NCBI GenBank assembly: GCA_025201805.1
Contig: MU619344.1
Coordinates: 38,785 to 102,784, forward strand
Source of the DNA: Parasitella parasitica
Lineage: Eukaryota > Mucoromycota > Mucoromycetes > Mucorales > Mucoraceae
DNA length: 64,000 nt
Direction: 5' to 3'
Of this stretch, positions 12,244 through 23,133 are shown piece by piece. The notes below the pieces were generated by a model. It made no database searches, was not told the origin of the DNA, and saw only the letters and a list, made by a program, of their open reading frames with translations. Within the stretch, counting starts at the first letter, position 1, and the number at the start of each line of letters is the position of its first letter. Made by a program: the position numbers and the translations under genes.

Positions 12244-13629
12244 TTACTTGTTGCTGTCCTCCAGGGATTCTTGTACAATGTCATGCAAGCGATCAACTAA
12301 TTCAGGCCAGCCAGCCAAAGCTTCCATGACACTATTTAGCCAAGCGATGTCATCGGGTTGCTGTCTGCGAGTAGTGCAAATAAGGCAAGCCAAGCTATTA
12401 CCATCAGCATCCTCTCCATCTGTTTCGGAGCAAGTCTGAAAGCGGGGTTCGTCCAGCTCTGTTACTGGGCTAGGTGGCATAGCATCTTCCAAGATGGAGT
12501 TACGTCTGACTGTCGCTGAAAAGCGACGTGAAGATGGCGCGATGGATAGTAATTGTTTGGCTTTACGAAAATAAGCTGCTTGCGTGAGCGGCAATCTTGC
12601 TTGGAATTCAGGGTCTTCTCTCAGCTTGATTAGGTCCATATCACAATAATTGCGAGAGCCATGACCACTGCGGGTGGGAGTAGATGAGCCTGCACCAACG
12701 TCTTTGATTCTGTCGTTCGCGCTTTTCAAGTTGGCAGCATTATCGTCGTGATCGTCATCGTCATCTTCGCTATCCAATAAATCAGTTAAATCATCACTTT
12801 CGTCGTCCTCTTCCCCAGCCTCTACTTGAATGTTTGCTTCGTCTACCTCGTCAATTTTGGATTCAACAAATGTAGGATGAGGTTCTGATTGCATGGAATG
12901 GTAAGATGCGCGGCGTCTTCTACCAGCAGGTGCATTCTGCTGTTGATACTGATGGTAAAATTGATCTTCGCTGGAAAAGACACCTTCTGTCACCTTTGGG
13001 GCATCCTCTAATGAGATAGTATCATCATTGTGGTATTCAAGAGCATCGCCTAGACTCATGCTCGATAACCTTCGGCTTCTGCGTCGTCCAGCTCCGCCTA
13101 CATTTGCTATTGTAGAGCCAGTACTTTGAGAAGTCAGCTTGTTCGGTAGTACAAATGATGCTGATGCTGCAGAAGAAGACACTGCCTCTTCATCTTCTTG
13201 GTAACCAACGCTCTCTTTAAACTTGGATAAAAATACCGGATTGTGAGCCAAAAAATGGCTGATTTGGTTCATCCATTGGCGGTCAGGCAATTTATCACGA
13301 GGTTTGTACACAACATCCTGGAAACGTTCCCAGGCCTGACTTCCTTGGGTTTCTGTAATGTAATGCTGCAAGGCTTCGTAGAACTGGGCGTTGCAAACAG
13401 CGAGCCCCTTCATTTCTGCAGGCCTGTCCAAGAGAGCAACTAGGACATCAGAACTAAGCGGTTGGCCGTCAATGTCAATACTGCCGCTTGATGAAATGGA
13501 GCAGTTTCTCAAATCTGATGCCAAATCTTGGCCTAAATACTGCCGCTGTTCGTCTTCGACTTCTTCACTGATTATATTGCTTGAATTCAACAAGTCGTGA
13601 GCGCTTATGTCCATAAAAGCAGAAGACAT
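12244..13629 (-). CDS. Acidic protein of unknown function with a repeated helical module
   Basis: This is an intact single-exon frame of 461 aa starting at 13629. I do not recognise the family. The middle (about residues 270-300) is a strongly acidic Asp/Glu run, and Ser-rich, Arg-rich stretches suggest disorder and phosphorylation. Residues 116-141 and 427-452 resemble each other. Both carry a W-[ML]-N-x-[IV]-x3-L-A-x2-P-x-[FL]-[LV]-x2-[FL] pattern, which points to a duplicated amphipathic helical unit at either end. A third helical block begins with DPEFQARL. There is no signal peptide or membrane segment, so a nuclear or cytoplasmic adaptor role is possible but is inference. It is convergent with kinesin-1, about 300 bp apart. 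Confidence 0.8.
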   Translation of the reverse strand: MSSAFMDISAHDLLNSSNIISEEVEDEQRQYLGQDLASDLRNCSISSSGSIDIDGQPLSSDVLVALLDRPAEMKGLAVCNAQFYEALQHYITETQGSQAWERFQDVVYKPRDKLPDRQWMNQISHFLAHNPVFLSKFKESVGYQEDEEAVSSSAASASFVLPNKLTSQSTGSTIANVGGAGRRRSRRLSSMSLGDALEYHNDDTISLEDAPKVTEGVFSSEDQFYHQYQQQNAPAGRRRRASYHSMQSEPHPTFVESKIDEVDEANIQVEAGEEDDESDDLTDLLDSEDDDDDHDDNAANLKSANDRIKDVGAGSSTPTRSGHGSRNYCDMDLIKLREDPEFQARLPLTQAAYFRKAKQLLSIAPSSRRFSATVRRNSILEDAMPPSPVTELDEPRFQTCSETDGEDADGNSLACLICTTRRQQPDDIAWLNSVMEALAGWPELVDRLHDIVQESLEDSNK

Positions 13630-14790
13630 GTTTTTTTTTAATAGTAATGGTGGGAAAAGAAAGAAAGGGTGACGTTTTGACTATTTGGAGACAGTTCACC
13701 TGGTGTTTCTAAACTGAAACAGGTGGGCGTCAAGCTCCCTATGCAAGCTTGATGATTGGGTGTATAGGCTCTTGCACTCTCCTACAAGTATGCTTTTAAT
13801 CCACCACGATAAAATAAAAGAACGCATCGACGCAAAAAAGACTAAAAGTTTAAGAGTACAAACATTGGCATTGGGATATTCTTCTTACCGTATAAATAAT
13901 GTACCAAATGTATCATTACTATAACATGCCAATTTAACCCGCTCTTTTTGGTCTTTGCTGCTGAGGATCTATTCATTTTGTGGATCTTCTCTCAACTGAC
14001 TTGTATCTCTGGGAAGCTCTCAATGGTTTACTTCCGTAAGATATGGTGGTATAGATGAGGATATTTGCTCGCTTTAGGTGCTGCCTTCAGTACACTGAAT
14101 ATCAATGGTAATGTGTCTTGAGTTCCGGGTCTCTTTACTGCTGTCGACATGATTCATTGGGGCCATCATTTACTTTCCTCTTTTCTTTCTTTGAAAAGTG
14201 TTCAACCCGACACCTTGATTCTGCCTTTATTTGATCCATAGTTCTCAAGAATACGTTATAAAATACATTTTGATATAAAATAAACGTGTCGACGGTATGA
14301 CTTATGCAGAAGATGGGAAGGTTTAGGGCAGCACAACTATTGATGTAAGAATATATACATAAAACCCCTTTTTTGATTTATCATAATAATGTATCACGTC
14401 TTAGCTCAGTGATGACAAGTGAGTCAAATATATAGATGTTGCTTATGTGTGCCACTGAGCGTACCCATCTATTCAAACCTCGTTTCCAAAAAACAACAAC
14501 ACATATATCCTAAATGTGGGGTGGTGATACACTCATTTAAGATACTATCTGTATGGGATTTCGATAGATACCTTTTGTCTCTATTGCTCCAGTATGATAA
14601 TCTTTCATTCATAGCTGATCCATGTATAGTATTAATTACTGTTACTATATTCAAATATTTTATTTTCTTTTTTTCTCTCCATTCTTAGCATTCTCCCATT
14701 TCTTAATCCATGGTTCTTGTAGAACAAGAAATATTTGCATGTATAAATATCCAATATTCTTAATTGATCATTCCTTTTATTCAGTCATAT
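13630..14790. other. Intergenic region between divergent genes
   Basis: This is the shared upstream region of the 461-aa protein (-) and the F-box protein (+). It is AT-rich and I see no further gene, RNA or repeat. Confidence 0.5.
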
Positions 14791-15561
14791 ATGATTATGG
14801 CAATCAAATATCAACTTATATCCTCGAATACTACAACAACATTAGATATTCTTCCTGCTGAAATTGTTATTCTTATTTTTTCACAACATGCAATCTGTTT
14901 AAAAACACTAAAAACGCTAATGTCCGTATCGAGAAAAATGCGACACCTTGGTATCTATGTTCTTGTGCATAGCCGACTACCTGCGACAATATTATCAGTA
15001 ACTATAGGCCAAGAAGGAAAAAGTCAAGTAACAACACGATTTCAATTTAATCATTTCTGTCCCATAACCTTTAATATGCTATATACTTCAAGTCAACCTA
15101 CAGCAAGGCGCTATTATACTGATAAAGCATATCCTGTTGTACATTCCATGTCAATAGAAGTTGCCCGTCTTGCACAATTTTCGTTAGCATCATCCTCGGC
15201 AATTTTGGTTGGAAGATACCCTTCATCCATTGCAAAGCGACCAAATCTCACAGCCAAATTGTCTGATCCAGCTTCTGTGTATCACTGTGGTAACACGAAA
15301 AAGTTATCTGCACAGAAAGAAGGCTTCCACATTCTTCAAGTACCACCTTATTCGGCCAACCACAGAACTTTCTGGAAATTAGCTTACAGAATTACGAATA
15401 AACACAAAGCAGAATACTATCTGACACCGATCAACGTTAGCATTGGATTCCAGCATTTGTTGAAGCTAGAGGCCTTAAATAGTTGTAATCCCAACATAGA
15501 AAAGACATATTCTGAAAAAATATTGAATAAATTAAAGGATTGTGTTATTTCGATCTTTTGA
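14791..15561 (+). CDS. F-box-like protein
   Basis: This is a single-exon frame of 256 aa from the ATG at 14791; a second in-frame ATG lies two codons on, at 14797. The N-terminus contains LDILPAEIVILIF followed by a leucine-rich helix ending in RHLGI. This is the pattern of an F-box, which binds Skp1 in SCF ubiquitin ligases. The remainder shows no leucine-rich or WD repeats and I cannot name a substrate-binding fold. F-box proteins are an expanded and fast-evolving family in these fungi. The frame is in an AT-rich context and the protein could be non-conserved, so confidence in function is moderate. Confidence 0.6.
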   Translation: MIMAIKYQLISSNTTTTLDILPAEIVILIFSQHAICLKTLKTLMSVSRKMRHLGIYVLVHSRLPATILSVTIGQEGKSQVTTRFQFNHFCPITFNMLYTSSQPTARRYYTDKAYPVVHSMSIEVARLAQFSLASSSAILVGRYPSSIAKRPNLTAKLSDPASVYHCGNTKKLSAQKEGFHILQVPPYSANHRTFWKLAYRITNKHKAEYYLTPINVSIGFQHLLKLEALNSCNPNIEKTYSEKILNKLKDCVISIF

Positions 15562-15841
15562 TATGTAATTAAACAATCAATCATAACGTGTATAAATGTA
15601 TACCCGAAACTATAGTATGAATTGATCCAACATATCCGTTTAAGCAACCTGAAAATGGTAATGGCACGCTAGATATTACTGTGAAGAGGCTTTATTGGAA
15701 AACAGTAGTTACACATAATGTTAACACAAAATATTAATATATGTCAAGAACTGGGGATACATGTAATTATTTTTATAAATTCCAGAGATAAGGATATACA
15801 CACTGTCATTAAATTAAAATTGTCAATAAGCTACAACTAAA

Positions 15842-18166
15842 TTAAGGGTTACGTTTTGGTTGGAAAAACAAAGATCTCTTTTGCTTCTTGTCTTCTTGAT
15901 TTGACTTTTCTTGATTTGTTTTCCGTTTTTTCACAGCAGTTTTCCACTGTGTTGGCGAGGCGTTTAAAGCAGAAGTATTAGAGAGTGATGAAGACAAACG
16001 ATTTTGCTGGAGCTGTTGTCTCTCCTCGTTCATAAGGTCCATAGCAAAATGATAATCCGAGTGCTCTTCGACTGAAGTGATGAAAACATTTTGTTTACAT
16101 TTTTCGCAAGGATACGTTTCTCCCGACTGTTCCTGGATGAAAAAAAACCCTCCTTGTGTGCCGTTGCTTTTACTGTTGTGGGCCATGCTTGTTTCAAGTC
16201 TTGCATGTGACGAATTATCTTCTTTGCCATTTGCGCTGTGTGCACTACTCTCTTTCGATTTAGTAAAGAACTGATTTATAGTGTGCGATTTTACTGATTC
16301 GTCAAAAGATAGATTTGAAGCCATTAGATCAAGGCCAATGCAAGGATACCCGTCTTCCAGTGAGTTGTACAAAGCTTCGAACCTCTTGGCAAGTGTTTCT
16401 ATATAACATTGATAGTGAAATTAGATGTGGGATCAGTGAACCATACATACACGTAGGCAGTTTATGTCTCTGCTTTTACCATGTGTCTTCATATCATCTC
16501 GAGAAAATGTGCCTAAACCCTTTGATCTGTAGGTAGAGTGAATCAGTGTGGCATATTTAAGAGCGATAGCTTTTGGCCATGTCCCATATTCATTGTAATG
16601 TTGAATAATGCGACGATGTAGTTCAGCTGCAAGTATCGTAAACCATTTGCGTAGGTCTTGCGATTGTTTGATAGGAACTGTAAATGTTTTAGCGGCCATG
16701 AGCGACTTTGGTGCTTTACTCGGAAGAACTATCAGGTTTTTCATCAGAATCGATGATTCCATGTTGGACATTTCAATGTTGATATACCCTCTTCATGATC
16801 AATACCACGACAAATATTGTACAAAAAAGTGCCTGTAGATTGTCCAAATTGCCGTTGAAGAGAATCCATAGAATGGCTCCTACAATATAACGTAAATAAA
16901 GTTTCTCGTTGCATTGAATGTAGCAAGTCGAATATTTACCAAAGCTCGCTTGCATTCTCTATATTTAGATCTTCCACAACTTCGTTGCCCAATTTCCCAC
17001 CTAGATTTCTTATTTTGTTGAATGGTGTTTCACACATGAAATTGAGCCTTGCTGATTCTCGTAAAATAGTCTATGTAGATGAAATCACCAATTTAAGCTT
17101 TTGTTTAATGAGAGAACAAGCTATGGGAATGGCCTCACCTGTTTATTTGGTTTATTTTTGCTGGAGCATAATTTAGCAACCACTTTATAGTGAGCAATAC
17201 CTAGTTGATGACATGAGTGTCTGGAAAAAAAGATGTATAGATAGATATGAATAGATGCCTACCTGCCGAGCAGAAATATTTCAATTTATCGTACACTTCT
17301 TGTCTGATCTCTGCAGCTAATTCAGCGCCCAAAGCCAATTGCAAATCTTGCCAGGTAGTTGGGTTCCAATGCTCGTGCTCAGGGGAATCAAGGTTGACAG
17401 GATTTAATCGTCTTTGCTTTTCCTCTTTTGATTCGATTAAACATCCAAGCTTATCCCAATTCACATACACACCACATTCCTCATCTTGCAGTCTATCCAG
17501 CAATTCTGGCATTTTTTCAATGTATCTTTTAATTAGACGCTGGTTAACGGTATCTGTAACATCCATGAAACCCTCGTCAGTACCAATTTTCTGGACCTTA
17601 TTACAGTGCTTGTGAAAAATTTTAAATATATCTCTTGATGCATTTCGATAAGCATCTAGTGACACCTTGTGCGTATTTCGATTTGGATTTTTGTAGTATT
17701 TGGGCTCTGTGTCATTCTCGGCGTACGTTGCTACATGTAAGAGTTGTATTTCTGGGCAAAGCTTTTTCGCTTCTGTTACGTTTGTCATCTTCTTGATCCC
17801 TTTTTCTCTCGCCGCATAATTTACTAAATATACCAAGATTGATTAGGGCCATTGCCGTCGAGTAGGAAGGTAGATGTGTTTGTGTATGATACCTGCAATT
17901 AATCCATGCCATTGTTGTACTGCAGCTGGTGTATCAAACGGAATACCTAGTCTAACTTGCTCTAATCAAGCTTGTTATTAGGTCGCTGTTTCACAACCAA
18001 GTCAATATTTTTCTAGTTACCAACTTGGCAATAAAAACAGTCTAAAATTGACAGAATGGAAAGTTTAGCATCATCATGTCGATAAATCACATTGTAACAA
18101 GCAAATACCCAAATCAATGTGCAATATACAGCGAGAATTCTTTAATGTGGCAGGCAAAGCATTCAT
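15842..18166 (-). CDS. RAD30: DNA polymerase eta (Y-family translesion polymerase)
   Basis: The enzyme copies past UV lesions. The nine-exon minus-strand model is 18109-18166, 18021-18041, 17893-17961, 17263-17823, 17139-17200, 16940-17070, 16788-16879, 16451-16728 and 15842-16399. It joins in frame to 609 aa. In order it shows HIDLDCFYCQVEQ (catalytic Asp and nucleotide pocket), VNYAAREKGI, EAKKLCPEI, GTDEGFMDV (second catalytic acidic pair), CSAGIAHYKVVAKL and NLGGKLG. Near the C-terminus are a PIP-like HTINQFF and a UBZ3 ubiquitin-binding finger (CEKC...HSDYH), then a basic tail with a second PIP-like SLFF. Exon 2 is only 21 nt. The usual Ser before Asp-Glu of the catalytic motif is not Ser here (GTDE). 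It lies 178 bp downstream of the metallothionein on the same strand. Confidence 0.93.
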
Positions 18167-18344
18167 TTTGATGGAGAAAGATGAATTTAAGAAAACAAAA
18201 GGAAAGACAAAAATGTTACGAAAAGATGGAATCCAACACTTCTTTTCTTTACGTGACTATATCGCGAACTATTTATTTGATTTTTTTTAAGTGAATGGAA
18301 GGTATTTAACTATGAATTAGAGTTGACAGAAAAAAGAGGGTGAT

Positions 18345-18717
18345 TTAACACTTGCAGGCAGAACCGCAATCGCATTCTATAGAGAAACAGATTAAGAGGA
18401 GGCAAGAACAGAGGTTAGTAAGACAGAGACGACGCGTTACAACATTCAAATACGGGCAGTACCTTTACCGCTTGCTATTCAAAAAGCAATTAATAAAAAA
18501 CTCACTTTCAGTCATATTCCACACTTACCTTTACAAGAGCAAGTCTCTTTTTCCTGTTTGTTGCAGTTTTCACAAGCACAATCGGAACCACACTTGCAAT
18601 CCTTAGCGCTGGCACAACTAGACATTGGTCGTTACTGTCTTGCTTTTGTTTCTCCCATCGTTCAATAGATCTAAACACTTACGAACAGGTTTCTTTAGTT
18701 TTACAGGGACAAGCCAT
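18345..18717 (-). CDS. Metallothionein (15 Cys, 51 aa)
   Basis: This small Cys-rich protein binds Cu/Zn/Cd through thiolates. It is spread over three exons: 18683-18717, 18529-18617 and 18345-18376. All junctions are good (TC|GTAAGT...TCTAG|T; AAG|GTAAGT...ATAG|AA) and stay in frame. The 51-aa product begins MACPCKTKETC and ends CGSACKC. It has 15 cysteines, with seven Cys-x-Cys pairs at 3/5, 11/13, 19/21, 25/27, 38/40, 43/45 and 49/51, and no aromatic residue. The segment KETCSC occurs twice, suggesting internal duplication. An ATG at 18625 lies in intron 1 and would give a shorter 42-aa form. A TATA box (18785-18792) sits about 70 nt upstream. Metal specificity cannot be told from sequence. 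Confidence 0.88.
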
Positions 18718-18784
18718 TTTGGGATTTATTTGATGTTTTTTCAGATTAGAGAAAAAGAAGAAATCCTATTCAGCTTTCTGCCCT

Positions 18785-18792
18785 CTTTTATA
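18785..18792 (-). promoter_or_regulatory. TATA box of the metallothionein gene
   Basis: TATAAAAG on the minus strand lies 68-75 nt upstream of the metallothionein ATG (18717). This suits a strongly inducible small gene. I did not find a clear metal-response element by eye. Confidence 0.5.
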
Positions 18793-20851
18793 TTATTTAT
18801 TTCAATATCAGCCTTGTATGTATTGAAACATCACCATCATCTGGTAGAGAGTACCTTGAAGGTTATTACCACATGATGATATCGAAACAAGTTATTATTA
18901 CTTACTCTTGCGTCAATTATTTCGCAATAGATGCACACTATCCTGGAGTTCCCTTGGAAACTAACCAATTTCATTATTGACTTTTCAAATAAAAGATATT
19001 TGTATACTGAAAGCCTAATTGTGTTTAGTTCAAGCACAATCTGCTCATCATTTGAGCGGCCCAATTATTGAAACCTCGGAATAAAGCACATTTTGCTCAC
19101 ACACAATGACTTCAGCGAAAAAGGCAATTTTTATATGCATGATATTTTTCCATATTGCATGAAACAATCACACACAAAATATTACTTTTTTTACAGCGAG
19201 CCTTTCCAATGACTTTGCGTTCATTTATACTAGTACAATTTTCTGATAATATGCTGTAATCGAGTAAATTTAAAACGTATGCTTTTAATCAATTCTACAA
19301 GCGTTGATTGTTCATGGCAAATTTTTTAGCAAAAATCATACCATTCATTAAAATAGATTTAATACACTCAAGCTTTTGAAAGATTTCTTTCCTTGAAGAC
19401 AGCATGGATCGGGGTTTAAACATCAGAGCAGAAACTGCTGGATTTTGGTTCCACCTCGATCCTGAAATTGGTTTTTGGACAATTTGTCGCCAAGAACGGA
19501 ACTCAATCAACAAGGATGTTTTAATCTTTACTGCATCAATTAATTTGCTCTATCGAACTATATTATTTACACAAGTATTGGTCCATTATATCAAAAGTAA
19601 TTCAGAAAAGTCAACAAGACGGTTTTTTGAGGAAAAGTTCAATATTATTATAAATACTATGCAAACATTATGCGTCCATGTGGAAGATCGAGTTCTGGGA
19701 CCATTTTCTACATGAACATATCAAATCGAAAAATGTCGATTTTGAGCCTAATTTTTTAATTTTGTCTAAAAGGCCATTTTTGCCTTGTATTTGTAGACAA
19801 AAAATGCAAGAAAATCAACAGGGAAAAAAGCATCTTCAATATGGATAAAATTAATACATATGATGTATCCTTATCCTAGATGACTGGTGAGCACGTTTGT
19901 GAGCTTCAAAACATTAAAAAAATTATGAAACAAGGGGGCTATTATAACAAGAAATGCAAATTTGATGTTTAATCACATAGTAAACAAAGGCAAGCGAGTT
20001 TTTTCATGTTTTTCAAGTTGTTTTAAGCAGGAACAACCAAGTTTATTTAAGAGTTGATTTAAAGCGGTTCTGTTCAGGGGTGGTTTTCGTGCTACTGTAT
20101 ACCAGCGTTGGTCAGACCATCAAATTGAAGAAAATCAGTGATTTTATTTAGTAGACGGAGGGCTCAAAAAGCTTTTTATTTACGAAGGATATAACATTGC
20201 GTTTATTTAGAGTATGTTTCATGCCCTTGTTGTACGATTTAGCTCCTTTCCTGTGCTAATATGTAATACATACGATGGCCGATGCTTGACTTTTAACATC
20301 GGCAGCTCTTTGCGGTATTTTCTGCTCATATTGGCACCTTCTATTAATTTGAAAAGGGGGTTGATTGTGCACATCTTTTTGTGCATGATAGCAAAGGGAA
20401 GGTTTAATACTTTGTAGTATCCCCTTACAGGCACAGTAAAGCTTAAATTTTGATTGTGCAGATTTACATTTATAGTCATTCCGCATCGTTCTCAAACTAA
20501 CCATTTATGATGCTTCCGATCGACGCTTAATATACTATTCTTTCATCTTCTTTTTAACCAGCCCCCTTTTTATTTTGTAACTCCAGTAATAACAGTAATA
20601 TGTAGACGCAGCGAAAACAGTTTCATCCAACCTTTTAAAACATGGTGTATGTATCTCCTGAATCTTCGATAACAATATATATAAATTATATGCACAGCAA
20701 GCTATTTATATACTGCTTATTCTGTTATTATTATACAATAGCTGTTTTAATAATTTATATAGTATAATCATGCAGCCATCATATTTGTGTATAAAACACA
20801 TGTGATGGCACCCTAATGGACCATATATTGTTATAGATTGAAAGCCACATT
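18793..20851. other. Gene-poor sequence
   Basis: I see no supported gene. An open frame on the plus strand at 19404-19715 and one on the minus strand at 20219-20479 have no recognisable domain, and both are flanked by AT-rich decayed sequence, so they may be transposon debris. The stretch also holds the metallothionein promoter on one side and the 3' flank of the SH3 gene on the other. Confidence 0.4.
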
Positions 20852-21985
20852 TTATTTGTTATTTGAATACATAGAACTAACTCGTTTAGATCTCGCGAAT
20901 TCAGGATTTGGAGCATGATCTGAGGAAACGGTTGCATAGTCAATACAATGTCTTGGGAATACGCCCTTGACATTTCCCTTTGATATATTCATGCCCTGAC
21001 ACCACCCATCGTCATACTCTGCAAAGAGTTCTATCTGATCTCCAGGATCAATGTCTAATTCGTCACTTAATGTAGGTATAAAGGTAGCAATAACGGTGAA
21101 TGTGCCAAAGGATATGATATTATCTGCATTATTCATTGCAGCGGCAGCAATAGGTAACTGCTGCTGTTGTTGTTGTTGCTGTTGTTGAATTGCCGCCTGA
21201 TTGCCAGGAGAAATAGCAGCAACCTCATAGTTATCAAATGTTGCTTGATGCTGCTGGTATACTGATTTTTGCTCTTCTTGTTGCTGGGAAAGAAACTTGT
21301 TGTACAGGTGATCGTCGTTACCAAATCCCATGGTGAAAGGATCAGCTTTGGAAGAAAGATGTGCTCTTGTCCTCTGACGAGATCTCTTTCGTTTGCGCAA
21401 AATTATGAAGGCAGCAGCTCCTATGACGACTACAGCTACAGCAGCAATAATACCACCCACTATGCCACCTGCGGACGAAGAATCGTTACTGGAAGGTGAT
21501 TGCGAGGATGCTGATGGCAGCAGAGTGGGGCTAATAGAACTTGCAGGCAGTGCAGATGTTCCTATACCTATTATGGACGTTGCATGTATCTCTGAACTCT
21601 TGGCTGTGGATCCAGACTCAGAACTGCTTGAATCTTTAGCTGTTGTTGTTGTTGATGAATGGGAGCTATTTGAAGCCACTGTTTTGGTTGTAGTTTTTAG
21701 TCCTGTTGCCGTGGTTTTTACTACTGTTTTTGCAGTGGAGGTGGCGGTGCCATTTGCTTGTTTAGACGTACCTACAAAGATCATCTGTTACTATCACTAT
21801 ATAGTATTTGTTTCAAGTGCTGTTTTTGCTTATGTTTGTTTGTTTGTTTATTTACTTTCAGCTTTCGTCGACGATTCTTCGGCTCTTTTTACATTATTAG
21901 GAACCCACAATGCATTTGCTGCGGAACATGAAGCTGTAGCCGCAGCTACTACAATGGTAATCAAAGTGTTGCTGTTGATAAGCAT
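20852..21985 (-). CDS. Single-pass membrane protein with C-terminal SH3 domain
   Basis: There are two exons, 21856-21985 and 20852-21771. The acceptor TTTGTAG at 21772 is the one that keeps frame. The 349-aa product starts at the ATG at 21985, the first in-frame Met, with a hydrophobic signal sequence ending near SCSAANA. A long Ser/Thr-rich, probably O-glycosylated extracellular region follows. Then come one membrane span (GGIVGGIIAAVAVVVIGAAA), a basic stop-transfer stretch (RKRKRSRQR), a cytoplasmic poly-Gln tract and an SH3 domain (ALYDY-like core, DELDIDPGDQIEL, GWCQG, GVFPRHCI). The layout suits a cell-surface sensor or polarity scaffold that recruits proline-rich partners. It is not Sho1, which has four membrane spans. 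The partner is unknown. Confidence 0.87.
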
Positions 21986-23133
21986 CGAGTCAATGGAAAA
22001 GAGCAATAGCAAAAGAGTTGAAATGATCAAGGCGAATTGTTTTGGAGTATATAAATTGTATAGTTCATTTGGGAGACACAAGCGTAGTACTAAACAATAA
22101 ACCAATGTACCACAGCAACGATCAATCTTAGAACGAGCTACAGTTGAAAAAATAGATCAACATGGCTAGACATAGCTTATTTTTGTCGAGACGATGTAAT
22201 GCAAACAAGCTTTGTTTCATGTTTCGAACATGGCAGCGTATATGTGTTTCAAGGGGACCTGTTTAAACCTGAGTCCTTTTGTGATGAGTGAGAAAAATAG
22301 AAAGACTCGCCAGTAGGCATTGTGGGCCCATTAAACCCACATAATATAGCATTACTTGAAACCTTATGGGTGTTAACGCCGATGACTAGGTTGTCTGCAT
22401 TTCCATCAGTTGCTTATTCTAACTCACGAATTGAAACGTAAAACATTCCAAGCATGTTATTCAACAAGTGTTGCTTGATTCGACACATAATGCCGCTACT
22501 AAAAATGGTATAAACAAAACATTATGGCATGATTTGTAAAGAAATATATAGCTTATATAAGTTTATTTTACATACTTGCAAGGGTCGATGCATCGTTTCC
22601 TAACTATTTTATTGGATAAACACGATTTATTGTCCACAATAAGGTAAAATCAAAGCGCAACATGGAATTCTTTGCGTTTTGTTTCGCGGGCATTGCAAAT
22701 TTAGCTTTTTTACACAAATCAAAACTTTAAGGATGAGTAGCTTTATTTCATATTCATTTAAATAGGGATTTGAAACCGGAAACAAGCATTTAATATGGAT
22801 TTCAAGGAATACTTGACAGATAATTATCAATTTTGGAATGTCCCAGTGTAACCCAAACTTTAAATTATGGCAATTCTTATTTAGACCAAAGTTTTGTTGT
22901 ACGAAAACATGGGTACATTTCTTTTATTTTTGAAGCGGTAAAGAATAAATAACTTTTTTTAATTATAAAATAAAAATGATGGTAGCTTTTTCGGTAATTT
23001 TCTGGTTAGCATTGAGAAAAGATAAAATGAATTGAGCTTTTTAGAGGCAGTATTTACAAGGGGTGCCCAGAAAAGTGTACAAATGGGATAAGCGGAGAGG
23101 ATTTACAGATGATAAGACAATGGAAGGTACGGA
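21986..23133. other. Intergenic region
   Basis: This is upstream of the SH3 gene and downstream of the Sfp1-like gene. It is AT-rich, and I see no open frame with recognisable features and no RNA gene. A short imperfect palindrome (GTGGGCCC...CCCAC) occurs near 22320. Confidence 0.45.

Noticed and set aside
13243-13600. Plus-strand frames opposite the 461-aa protein
   Set aside because: They are mirror frames of a real gene and contain no domain.
19404-19715. 103-aa plus-strand open frame as a gene
   Set aside because: It has no recognisable domain, splice context or promoter, and the flanks look like decayed repeats.
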